Origin: Thamnaconus septentrionalis
Taxonomy: Eukaryota; Chordata; Actinopteri; Tetraodontiformes; Monacanthidae
NCBI GenBank assembly: GCA_009823395.1
Contig: CM020512.1
Coordinates: 872,405 to 936,404 of the forward strand
Direction: 5' to 3'
Length of the DNA: 64,000 bases
The notes under the pieces were generated by a model. The model made no database searches and was not told the DNA's origin. It saw only the letters and a program-made list of their open reading frames with translations. Shown here piece after piece: positions 22,216 through 32,429 of the stretch; position 1 is the first letter of the stretch, and each line of letters opens with the position of its first letter. The position numbers were made by a program, and so were the translations under genes.

Positions 22216-22623
22216 CCAGGCGGGCATGTTCCAGCCTTCGGCAGCCCGAGTAGACCTGGTGTGGATCCTTGCTCAATATCTTGTTCCCGCAGCAACTGGG
22301 ACGTGCCCCCCGAGTCTCCGCCTCCTCTGGTGTGAGGGTCTTGGTCCTCCGTACCTGACGAGTGGGTGTGCCGGTAGGAAGTAGAGGCGGGTTGCTCGTG
22401 TGCTAACCAAAGGCAAATTAGCTGGTGTTGCTATTCTCCAGGAGAACGGACACCGTGGTGGGGCATCGGTGTCGTGCATTGACCAAACCGTGGAGGGGCA
22501 AGGAAGACACGGACTCGATCTGGTGTGACTGAAAAATGTCCCGTGCACCCGCCAACGGAATCCTGTAGGGTCTGTCTGTGGACAGTTGCTCTAGCTAGCA
22601 TGAGACGAGAGATATGCTACGAG
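22216..22623. other. Unassigned sequence right of the gypsy element
   Basis: GC-richer than the surrounding intron, no recognisable protein, no similarity seen to the gypsy leader region, so it is not an obvious 3' LTR. Confidence 0.35.
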
Positions 22624-22752
22624 TGAGAAAAGGTGTTTGAATGAGGTGGTACCATCCGCAGGTGGCATTTATGGTAGGTGGGACTACCTGATGAGGACAG
22701 ATACGTTTCACCAGCCAATCAGAAGTGGTGTAATGAGAAATTACGCCACTTG
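22624..22752 (-). repeat. Inverse copy of the MITE interior
   Basis: Read on the minus strand it gives CTCATTACACC, GGCTGGTGAAACG, CATCAGGTAGTCCCACCTAC and CCACCTCATTCAAA, the same blocks in the same order as 16950-17064. The long MITE arms are not present here. Confidence 0.8.
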
Positions 22753-23146
22753 GAGTAATGTAGGACTTTAAACTCTTGATGATCGCTTTATCCTTTTCCC
22801 AGTATCAGGTTTATTTTCAGTTTCACAGCATTGTTTTTGAGGATGAGACCAATGTTACGTAAAATGAGTGATCCGACCACAATTAACAAGTGCGTTTGAG
22901 AATCATTTGTCTGTAACTTATTCAGATACTGGCTCCCAAGTCAGTGGGTGACACAAGCCATCAAGATAAAGCGTGGCACATCCCCAAGCTGTACGTAACT
23001 CTTGCGTTCAAGCTCATTCATACATCTCCTTGACGTTTACAATTGGGGGGCAAAATACCCACGATGGAATCAAAACGTCATTCTTAGATGAGGCAAAGTC
23101 GCACTTCTCTGAACGGGAATGTGCAGTGTGGCAGTTCTGCTCTTAC

Positions 23147-23192
23147 CATTCGTCGGCCAACGCCACGTCAGGATGCTCCAAGTCGTGAAGAC
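23147..23192 (-). CDS. cacna2d3 exon (46 bp): LHDLEHPDVALADE
   Basis: Acceptor TCGTTTATAG, donor GTAAGA. Encodes LHDLEHPDVALADE with a split glycine codon before and a split tryptophan codon after. It matches LHDLEHPDVSLADEW of alpha2delta-3. Very short and too small for simple ORF detection, but phases and neighbours fix it. Confidence 0.93.
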
Positions 23193-23458
23193 CTATAAAC
23201 GAAAACGGAAAATAAGTCTGAATCTGACAGCGCACAAGCATTCAAAATGAACCCATTGTAATAGGTGCAGGCATCTACGCACAGAACACACACACACACA
23301 CAGAGCAGGGTTGAAAAATGTGTTTTTTGAACGAACGTGGCAGCTTTGATTAGATCAGGAAGAGCCAAGTCATGCTCCAAGGGCTCCCAATGATGGACAT
23401 GTTTAAAGAAACACACACACTACCACCCCCACATGAATATTAACATGCGTAGAGGGCA

Positions 23459-23616
23459 CCCACACACACACACACACACACAAACACAAGGCAGCCGACA
23501 TAAACACTGTCAAGACCTTAACAAGTAGGACACAGTAGAGAACCACTGAAGAAATATTTAACTTCCTGCCCAGTTGTGGCTTTCAGTTTTGTTGCCATTA
23601 CTATTAGTATTGAGCA

Positions 23617-23651
<35 letters not shown>

Positions 23652-23655
23652 TGTG
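23459..23655. repeat. CA and GT microsatellites
   Basis: CA run at 23459-23481 and GT run at 23619-23656, about 130 bp apart and complementary, so the transcript could pair between them. Confidence 0.9.
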
Positions 23656-24256
23656 TCCTACAGAGACGGATAAGGAGAGACAAAAACAGAGGCTCAGTTT
23701 AGAAGCGTCTATGTTTAAAGTTCAATTGAAAATCTTAAAAAAAATAAGTTAATTCCTCTAATTAAACCTATTAAACAATTATTGTTTTATCATGATGTCC
23801 TTTGAGACACTTTCGGTTCATCCAAGTCGTTTTTTCTTTCTTGGTGTGCTTTCTTGACAATCAAATGTCGGAATCTAAGTCTGAATGAATTCACCAGTCA
23901 TTTATTGATAGCATTGACGTGTGCCACAATGCTCAAGATTTCCCCACAAATTTATATTTATTCATTTGCATACAAACTTGGCAATACGCATGTGCTATAT
24001 AATCACAATGTCAACACAGCAGAGTCTCTAACTACTTTGAATCCTGGTGTAATGAATCAGCAAAAGCAACACTCATTTAGGATTAACTGCAAGGAATTTC
24101 ATCCGCTCTCACCTTCCTCCCTCCTCCCCTCGAACACTCAGGCTCACGGCTTTCTCCCTCACCTCTCTCATCCGCTGCAAATCTCGGCCAAATCTCAACC
24201 ATGCGCTCCGAAACCAATTGCGGCCAATTTCAAAACGACTACAGGATCATTTAGAG

Positions 24257-24405
24257 CAGCGTTTCTCAACGGGTAAGTCGGGACACAAATGTGGGTCGCG
24301 GAGCTGTTTTGATTGGGTCGCGGCTTCATGGGCAGTTTGCTTCCTTTTTATTCATGACAACGAAAAGAATCTGGGTCCTGAGACTCCACCAGTTGAGAAC
24401 CACTG
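24257..24405. mobile_element. hAT MITE, 149 bp, with 8-bp target duplication
   Basis: Ends CAGCGTTTCTCAAC (left) and GTTGAGAACCACTG (right) form hAT-type inverted termini. They are flanked by a perfect 8-bp duplication ATTTAGAG at 24249-24256 and 24406-24413. Interior contains GGGTCGCGG blocks. Non-autonomous. Confidence 0.9.
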
Positions 24406-24413
24406 ATTTAGAG

Positions 24414-24554
24414 CAATGGATCTCAACTGGTGGGGACGTGAACCAAATTTGTTCCACAGCACTCAAATTTATTCCACAAAAATAAAAATGCTAACCAATT
24501 TTCTATCATTGTGTCATGCAAAATAAATGACCAACACTCTCTCTCTCTCTCTCT

Positions 24555-24615
<61 letters not shown>

Positions 24616-24722
24616 TGGTATCATATTTTTTTAAAAGGAGAAACGCCCCACGAAGCCACAACCCAAACAAAACAACGCCGCGACCCACTTTTGGTTTGCG
24701 AGCCCCCAGTTGAGAAATGCTG
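24414..24722. mobile_element. Second hAT-type MITE abutting the first
   Basis: Left end CAATGGATCTCAACTGG and right end CCAGTTGAGAAATGCTG are imperfect inverted termini of the same type. The interior carries CT and AT microsatellites (24537-24610) and CGCGACCCAC blocks. The left flank ATTTAGAG is the duplication of the first MITE; the right flank ATTGAGGC is only partly similar, so the duplication is uncertain. Confidence 0.6.
24537..24610. repeat. CT then AT microsatellite
   Basis: About eight CT units followed by about 27 AT units inside the second hAT-type MITE. Confidence 0.95.
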
Positions 24723-26012
24723 ATTGAGGCACAGAACTGTGTGAAATTCTGGCTCTCACTTATTATCAGTGTGTTGAGCTCAGGCCTCCTGCTCATTTTT
24801 TACACCCTGTTGTTCATATCTCAGGCCAAAGTTGCTTCACTTTCAAGTTGAACAAACAAAGGACTGAGCAACAAAGATGTGAGGAGATGATTTGGTCAAA
24901 AATTAGCAGTTAGCGGCAAACAAAAAGAGAAAAAAAATGTGTAATGAACTTCAGGCACTTAGATACATATATAGGCTCTTTAACTCCAGAGGAGGGAAGC
25001 GGAGGACAAGATCATCATCATCACATCAAATAAATCTGGATTATTTTGGTCACGCTCCATCCTTAACCCTCAGCTATGTAACTGCACTGCAGGCCGCAGC
25101 TGCTGTTTGCTTTTACTGGAATCTATTCATCTCTCTGATTTGGACTGCATTTTAAAAAAAAAAAAAAGAAAAAAAAAGAAAAGAAAAATATCACAGGCTG
25201 CAGTCGACACTCCACACATATTTGTTGTAGCTGTTGGTGAGTTTTACTCATGTGGTGGAGCAGGTGAGAAATACTATCATCTTCCTCATGCAGGTCACTG
25301 AGATTTGTGTTTGATCACCTGAGGACACGACTCCAGTCGCGCAGAAACACCTTCTGCGCCGGAAACGACCCCGAGATACAAAACGAAAACACAGACATGG
25401 ATGTGAACATGCCCACTGGAGCTTTTTGAACTGTTGTTGTGGAGTGTGTCTGAAGCCCTAATGCAATGTGTCTGGGCTGCAGTTTCAAAAAAAAATAAAT
25501 CCAAAGGGTAAATATAATCTGTGAGACTGACCGGCATACACAGTCTTGACAGCATGAGTCATAATGATACATGTCATAATGTGAAATTATTATGACATGA
25601 ATTATACAGATGAGTAATTCACTGCATAATATGAATGACCAAAACTTACCGTTTGCATTTTATTCTGATCTTATCATGGTACTATGTTTCCTCTGGTTCT
25701 AATCATTAGCTAATGTTGTTTTAAATTATTCAACTTCACAGGTGGAGGGATGGGTTCGTTTTATTTATTTATTTATTTTTTAATCAGCAACAGCAGTTGC
25801 TATTTTCAGGCCCAAAAGAATAAACTTTACAACTTTAACTTTGGTAAAATTCTGTTCCTTGTGATGTAGAAATATAAGCAATAAAAAATACTTGTATATG
25901 ATGATGTGCAAAGCTTGCCATCTGCTCATTCTTGGTTGAAAAGGCTGTTGCAGCTAAGTGGAGGTCAACGGTAGGTAAAGACAGCAGAAAAGGAGAAGTG
26001 CAACATCCTAAC
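24723..26012. other. cacna2d3 intron, no gene recognised
   Basis: Contains an A-rich stretch at 25153-25190. The piece 25315-25390 has a faint chance resemblance to a cacna2d3 exon but was rejected. No other feature recognised. Confidence 0.45.
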
Positions 26013-26080
26013 CTTCCTCCACTGTGACGTTCCCCCTGAAGAAAAACTTCCCGTGGCCTCTGGAAAGCGCTACACCAAGA
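26013..26080 (-). CDS. cacna2d3 exon: LGVALSRGHGKFFFRGNVTVEE
   Basis: Acceptor TTGTCTCTTCAG, donor GTTAGG. Encodes LGVALSRGHGKFFFRGNV then TVEE, matching the conserved SLGVALSRGHGKYFFRGN segment of the Cache region. First base completes the serine codon from the exon at 26198; last base starts a glycine codon. Confidence 0.94.
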
Positions 26081-26197
26081 CTGAAGAGACAAAAAATAAG
26101 GACAATGTTTTGGAATGTGGAAAATCTCCACCTGTGCATTGTGCAAAGAAAATGGGGATAAATGTTGCTAAAGAGACCCCATCCTCCGGTGACTCAC

Positions 26198-26259
26198 CTG
26201 AACGGTGTCCCCTTGATGTCGGTGTAGTAATAATCATTGTGCAACACCAGAACACGTTT
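26198..26259 (-). CDS. cacna2d3 exon: NDYYYTDIKGTPF
   Basis: Acceptor CCTTTATTTCAG, donor GTGAGT. Encodes KRVLVLHNDYYYTDIKGTPF and two bases of a serine codon. NDYYYTDIKGTPFSLG is a conserved alpha2delta-3 block. Confidence 0.94.
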
Positions 26260-26507
26260 CTGAAATAAAGGAGAAGCCTGTCAGTGCCATTGTTTATACA
26301 ATAGGGCAGCTCGGACAGGAAAACTGGAGGAGACATCGAAGCGATTCCCTGCAGTCTGCCTCCATCTAGCGGTGAAAGGGGAGAAATGCCACGACTTGGC
26401 TGCCCGCCTCGGGACGCGCTTGTATGTTCATGTTTATGCGAAGATGCGTATTTACATATACAGTTAATAATAATGAGGCTAATGTATGAAGCTCTGAGGA
26501 GGCACAT

Positions 26508-26508
<1 letters not shown>

Positions 26509-26570
<62 letters not shown>
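26509..26570. repeat. CT microsatellite
   Basis: About 31 CT units on the plus strand, about 250 bp from the acceptor side of the exon at 26259 (upstream in the gene's direction), reading as GA repeats in the transcript. Confidence 0.96.
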
Positions 26571-26574
<4 letters not shown>

Positions 26575-26947
26575 CTCCCTTGATAACTCTTCCTCTCTCT
26601 GTCTCCCTCTCACACATACAGCCAAGTATAAAGAGACAAGCTGTCGGCTGCTGTCTCTCCTGTATTTAGCGCCATGTGCTTGTTGGAGATAAGGGGCTCA
26701 CACACACGCACACACACGGGCACGCGACATACACACACATGCTTGCAGATGCAAAGCAAACAAAGTCGAAAACAAAATCCCTGAGTCAGTCAGTCAGTGC
26801 TGTACATTGGCGAGCCAAATGTACCCCCCCCCTCCACCCCCACCCTTTGGCAGAGTGAGTTTCTTCCCGCTGATGACCTCCAGTGGCACGAGCCCTCAGA
26901 AAAGAGCTACTGTGCATGTGTGTGTGCGCACGTTCGGGATGCCTCAC

Positions 26948-27019
26948 CCCTTTGTCCACACTCTTCTTCACCTCCATGGAGAAGGTTCCAGTTTTCCTGT
27001 TCACCATGGCATTTCGCAA
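26948..27019 (-). CDS. cacna2d3 exon: MVNRKTGTFSMEVKK
   Basis: Acceptor CGCTGCTAG, donor GTGAGG. Encodes LRNAMVNRKTGTFSMEVKKS and VDKG. NRKTGTFSMEVKK discriminates alpha2delta-3 from alpha2delta-4, where the segment is of NRETGTLSMDVK type. Only a 107-bp intron separates it from the exon at 27127. Confidence 0.95.
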
Positions 27020-27126
27020 CTAGCAGCGGCAAAAAGGATAGAAGAAGAAGAAGAAGAAGAAGAAAGGCGCGCGTCAGAGCGGAAACCCACTTGGATCGAA
27101 CACGTACGTGGCTCTGTGCTTCTCAC

Positions 27127-27210
27127 CGTGTCATCCTTGTCCTCCCACTCTACCTCCGACAGATCCACGCTGCTGTAGTTGGGCTTCCGTCGCTTTTTGC
27201 CGTCTCCATA
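27127..27210 (-). CDS. cacna2d3 exon: KKRRKPNYSSVDLSEVEWED
   Basis: Acceptor GTGTCCAG, donor GTGAGA. Encodes YGDGKKRRKPNYSSVDLSEV and EWEDKDDT. The run KKRRKPNYSSVDLSEVEWED is identical to the remembered mammalian alpha2delta-3 segment; this was the first anchor for naming the gene. Confidence 0.96.
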
Positions 27211-27404
27211 CTGGACACACAGGCCAATGTAAACACACAGGCATGCACAAACAGAGATACTGACAACACACAAAAACCGCCGGATGGTTATCCAGGAACT
27301 CACATGGTTTATCATCACATCATACAAAAATTGTTCCCGCATGACCTGACATGGTATCCTCAAATGAAATACATTTCATATTTCAGACCAGGACAAATAT
27401 GAAT

Positions 27405-27425
27405 AATAATAATAATAATAATAAT
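27405..27425. repeat. ATA/AAT microsatellite
   Basis: Seven AAT units in the intron upstream (in gene direction) of the exon at 27127-27210. Confidence 0.85.
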
Positions 27426-27589
27426 ACACTCTAAAAAAAAATAAAAGCTATTTGCAATTTACAAGTGCAGTGGTGCAGGGGCAGCTAAAGGTGCTAAGTC
27501 AGGCTAATTGACACCAAACACATGCAACAGCAGAAAGATAAATAACTTCAGGGGAGGAAATAAAGTGCACCCCCTTACTCCCACGACAC

Positions 27590-27604
27590 GCACACACGCA
27601 CACA

Positions 27605-27645
<41 letters not shown>
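27590..27645. repeat. CA microsatellite
   Basis: About 23 CA units. In the cacna2d3 transcript it reads as (UG)n about 380 nt before the acceptor of the exon at 27210. Confidence 0.95.
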
Positions 27646-27646
<1 letters not shown>

Positions 27647-28377
27647 TACAAACACGTTTAACACAATCTCCCCATTCAAAAAGACAATTTAGCTTATTAA
27701 CATGCCCTCTGCTGTGGTGTCTGTGTGCATTAGCTGTGAGTGTACCTGCCTTTTCTCCCCCACAGCTGTCAGCCAGGTCAGCCTCCCCTCCCTCATCAGC
27801 TGACAAACACTGGTCATTAACTTCTTTAATTGGTGTGCTATTAAACCATCTGTCCGCCTGTCTCACTGCCTGTTGACTCCTCAACTCCGTGTCTGTCTGC
27901 TCTCCATTTGACCCACAGCAAGCCAGTAACTGAGGTGATGAGCCCCAAAAAAGAACCAACAACTGACCACCTCAACACGGCTTTCCTTCACATTCCTTCA
28001 CGGATTTCCTTCACACTCTTCTATGTGAAGTACAGTTCAGCAACAATGGTTAATATTTTTCGATTCAGAATGTTTAAAATATAGTTCATCAAACAACAAT
28101 TCATCCAAAGCTCCACCCACAGTTGTTCTAATGAGCCAATCCCAGCCACGCTAGGGATGTGCAGCAGGAGGCTCTTATGTAATCAACACAATATGACCCG
28201 CTGCGTGCGACACCGAGTTGTGTAGTTTGTCTCCCCACCGTCGTGAGAACGACCTGATTGGCATGATTGGCAGCCACAGCGTGGCGCAGACGATCAATTG
28301 CAAACTGAAGTCTCCAAAGTGCATAACAAGAAAAAAAGAAATAAAATAAACAACATTTGCAGCTGTATTGTACTGAC

Positions 28378-28850
28378 TTTAAAGGTCCAGTATGTACATT
28401 TTGGCCTGATTTACAATTTTTCAATTGGTAAAAGCTTAATATATTGCACATAAATACATTGATAAAAGTGTATTCTCGCAGTACAATAAAAGTCATTTGG
28501 TTTTCCTCCATAGACAATAGTTCTGATCTATATATAAGAATGTACACAGAGCAAAAAGGGTCTTGCTCCCAGTTAAGTGCCATCTTGCACCACCGTAGTT
28601 CTAAGGAAGCCCGGTGTGGACATCTGCCTGACAGCATGGTTCATATTTAGGGTGAACACTCACGTCCTCAAATAAAACAACAAAGAAGAAGGTAGACAAG
28701 GTATCGAGGTTTGTGTGCACAGGCCACTGCAGCTCACTGGTAAACTCATGAGGGGGTGAAGGAGGGAGTAAGCGCTGCAATCTAAAATGTAACCACTTGG
28801 TGTCACTGTTTCTTCTCAAAATCTCCAAATATTTCACACTTAACCTCAGA
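28378..28850. repeat. Probable fish MITE (TTTAAAGGTCCAG type)
   Basis: Starts TTTAAAGGTCCAGTATGTAC, the usual end of a frequent fish MITE family, and the right part has matching composition, but the right terminus could not be identified. Confidence 0.35.
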
Positions 28851-28989
28851 AGGGAGTTTTGTTTGTTTGTTTGTTTGTAAATAATAGGCAGTCTGGTCTT
28901 TTTGTATTAATGGATGCAAAAGCAGCGAGCAAATCATCAATACTAATGACTCCATCACCTATGATGATATTCAACACATCACAACCCAC

Positions 28990-29028
28990 AGTGTGTGGGT
29001 ATAATTATATATATCTATATATATATAG

Positions 29029-29102
<74 letters not shown>

Positions 29103-29132
29103 ATATATATATATCTATATATATATATATAT
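28990..29132. repeat. AT microsatellite
   Basis: Long AT run with a few AGAT interruptions. Open frames of isoleucine-tyrosine repeats through it are artefacts. Confidence 0.97.
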
Positions 29133-29875
29133 GTATGTACACAGTATATGTATCTGGGGTCGACAATATAACTGGCCCGGTGGCACTTTAAAAATCGCCA
29201 GGGCCGCTCCAACCACTGGCCCGATGAGGCCAGTAAAAAATAATGCCAAAAAAAAAAAAAACAAGTACCAAAATCTAATTTCACAATAATTCCCCACGGA
29301 TCTGTGTATTACAATTACTTCTATGAAATCGTCTCAATAACTACCGCTAACATGTTATGTGATCCTGATCAAAGACAGCCGGCACTGTGCTCTCTGTGGG
29401 ACGTAAAGACATCTTGCTCACTCTCGCGGAAGGCTCAATTGCCCAGCTTCATGTAAACGCGGAAACCGATCGTTTTTGAAAATGCTGACGTCACAGCTCT
29501 AAACCCCATGCCTCGCCTTGCAACCTGAGCAGCTGTGAGGTGCAGACCACCACTCAACAACAGCGTTGGGCAGCAGACCTGTTACTCCTACTACTGATCA
29601 GCCTGCAGTCTCCCTTTAAACCTCCATTACAACAAACCACAAACCACAAACAACAAACAACAAACAAACAAACACATGGTGCTCATGGATCCTGGATTGT
29701 GAGCAGAGTGAAAATAAACACAACATAAGCGATTTGCAAACCTCCTGTTTTATTTTTTTGTCATTTTCTTTTGGGTCGGCAGACTGAGATATTAAGGCAG
29801 GATACCAAAATGACTAAAATGTTGGCTAACTTTTACTAGCACGACTCTCAGTCAACCTGCAATTATGACACATCG

Positions 29876-30195
29876 GTCGTTTATCCACACCGTCTTTTCA
29901 CGAGTGATCTTTCTTTCTGTTCTCAGTGGTCTTCATGTTGTTAGCGAGCTACTGCTTCTTTAAACAAGGCATGCTTCAGGTGTTCTTCTTCTTTCGCCTT
30001 CAGGGAGTAAACTTGAGGCACACTAGGCCGGGCATAGGACTGCATCGTCTTCAGTCGTTTCCAGCGTCTCCGTGTAAACAGGATTTTTTTTTTTAAGATG
30101 ACTTTGTGTAAAAGCATTTTGTTTTTTTATTTTTTTCCGAGAGCGTTTTTGATAATTTGCGGTTTCAAAGAATCCGTCCCTATGTAAACGGCCCC
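29876..30195 (+). repeat. Relative of the hAT interior at 53367-53660
   Basis: Shares ordered blocks with 53367-53660: ACCGTCTTTT, GCTAGCGAGCT-like, CTTCTTCTT..CGCCTTCAGGGAGTAAA and CCAGCG..TAC/CGTGTA. The right end has TATGTAAACGGCCCCTTA and the left neighbourhood (29455) CATGTAAACGCGGAAACC, suggesting an element with GTAAACG-type ends spanning roughly 29450-30200. Confidence 0.6.
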
Positions 30196-30844
30196 TTAGA
30201 TAAAAAATTAACGTGTATGGACATGTGATAACGCATAAGCATTACTATGTAACTACGGAGAAAATAACGTCGTCAAAACGACGGTCTCGCTTGAAAACAC
30301 AGATCTGCAAGCACACGTGTCCCATTTGTGACACTGTACAGTGGCGTTTGAATTATTATTTCTATTTATGTTATTAATATCTTGGAATTATTATGATACA
30401 ATTATTTAATAGATACTGAACAATGAACACCTGCTGTTTAAGCTTTTGTGTATGTAAACTGTGGGGACGGCTGTTTTGAGCTGGTGACAGTCAAAGCCCA
30501 GAAACAGACGCCCAGGTTATAGTGCCTGGGCATCAGGAGGGGGGCAAAAAAAATCAGCCAACTGAGGAGGAGATGGAGGAAGAACTTATTTTACTTGATT
30601 AATTCACTGTTGGAATAAGTGTATTTGCACTTTTGATTTATGTATTTGCACATTTTGCTGTACTTTTGTGAACCTACCTCAAAAAATAAATGTTATTAAA
30701 TCAAATTGTTCTTTTTCGCTATTATGGGGATCAATACCTGATGTTGACCTGGGCCACTGGTTACAATAGTGGGGCCAGTGATCTACAAATTACCCTTATT
30801 GTCTACCCCTGTACACACACACACACACATATATATATATGTAC

Positions 30845-30876
<32 letters not shown>

Positions 30877-31387
30877 GATTTTCATGCCACTTTATTTCCA
30901 CCTTGTGGTTCCCAAGTTAAGGCGGGTTCCTCGCACTCTTCACTCTCACTCCCCAACTCACCCGCTTCATCCTCCAGCGAGGGTTGCCGGTCAGGACAAT
31001 TGAGTTAATCACAGCTATTTAGAGGATCTATCACTGTCTATTCACAGCCAAGCAGCAGGTCTGAAAGAACACACTCTCTCAATCTGCATATTGGCAGGCA
31101 AGTCAACACACACACACACACACACACGACTGCATGGCGTATGGCACAATTACACCACAAAAACACATTTTCAGTGTCAGTCTGTACCTCACTACAACAA
31201 TGAATCCAGTAATTGACTTGACACCAACTCAAGATTTAGTATTCCTCCGTCGTGTGCCCAAAAGAAATTAATACATTTGAACTTAAGTCCCTGCATAAGG
31301 AAAAGAAAAAAAACAAGAAAAAAAAAACACGGCAGTAACCAGGTTCAAAGTCAGTTCACTGAGCGGGGAGCCGGTAGTAATACTCAC
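30196..31387. other. cacna2d3 intron, no gene recognised
   Basis: Holds CA/AT runs at 30816-30875 and CA at 31105-31128. No exon or transposon protein recognised. Confidence 0.45.
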
Positions 31388-31462
31388 CAATGGCCGCAGG
31401 TCCGGGTGGGTGAGGATGTAGCCGTTGTTGGTGATGGCGAAGGTGTAACCGTGAATGCCAAG
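31388..31462 (-). CDS. cacna2d3 exon: [20 protein letters not shown]
   Basis: Acceptor TCTCCTCCCAG, donor GTGAGT. Encodes [20 protein letters not shown] and DLRPL. The [21 protein letters not shown] block is the heart of the Cache (dCache) domain of alpha2delta-3. Twenty-five codons, no split codons. Confidence 0.96.
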
Positions 31463-32429
31463 CTGGGAGGAGAGGAGAAACACGGCTGACAGCACTAATC
31501 AAGCCCTTTGACTCATCATTGGCAGAGTCCTTTCAAAAGTCACACCAAGCCGTGCATCAGGAGTAAAAGTAAAGAGATCCAGGCTGAAGGTTTCAACTGG
31601 GGGACACATTAGCATTGGCAATGTGCAATCTCTCATGAATAATCTGTGTCAAAACTTCATACAACCGCTCATTTATCCCATACTGGCTCTGGCATTCCAT
31701 TAGCGGCCTTGTTGAGTCTGACTGATGTATACACAGATTTCTTTTCACACACTCACAAACCTCTTTTAGTTGCTTTTATTCTCTTCCTGGCAGGGCGGCG
31801 CACACACCAAAACCCAATTACATGGCTTAGAAGAAGCACGCGCATGTTGAAGCAGACAGACTTTGGAGGCCATGATTGTTTCTTTTTTTTTTTTTTTTTC
31901 TGTGGAGGGTAAATATGAAATGGGAAAAAAAAAGAAAACTAGCCCTGCAAGCAGGATTGAGCGGGACTGAGCCGCCGCGGCCGACGCGACCCCCGATGAC
32001 CCCCGACCGCCTGCAATTGCCCCCCGTCCTCTGCCGACGCCCGGCGACTGATGAGACAAACACGTGGATGTTTGAATGACGTCTGTACGACTTCCCTAAA
32101 GGAAACTGCAGCCATTTATGTGTGTTAAAAAAGAGGGAGAGATAGAGAAAGGCGTTTTTTGCAACCTTGGACACCTAAGCTTAGAACTCAGCCATTTCGG
32201 CGTCTACATGAAAGATACTAGTATCATCTTTTAGCTAGGCTGTGCTGCAGTTAAATGTCTGTTGTTATGGGCGTTGTTCAATCACAAGCCAGCATTTATG
32301 ACTGACATGTTTTAATAGCCTTTGATCATGTTCTGTCTGCCAGTTGAGGAAAAAAAAAAAAAAAGAAAAAGAATGTTACGCAATCAGTGTCCTTTATAGT
32401 GGATCTTGCATTGTCAAAGCCGATCCAAT
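31463..32429. other. cacna2d3 intron with a GC-rich patch
   Basis: No exon recognised. A GC-rich patch at about 31960-32045 contains three C5-C6 runs, which as G runs on the transcribed strand could form a quadruplex. T and A runs lie near 31882-31899 and 31925-31937. Confidence 0.4.

Noticed and set aside
22216..22560. Possible 3' LTR or integrase of the gypsy element
   Set aside because: No match to the leader region, no HHCC or DDE motif in any frame, no polypurine tract before it.
25315..25400. Minus-strand FSFCISGSFPAQKVFLRDW with spaced matches to the alpha2delta segment FSLGVALSRGHGKYFFRGN
   Set aside because: No acceptor AG in front, poor identity, and the true exon with that sequence is at 26013-26080 in correct phase.
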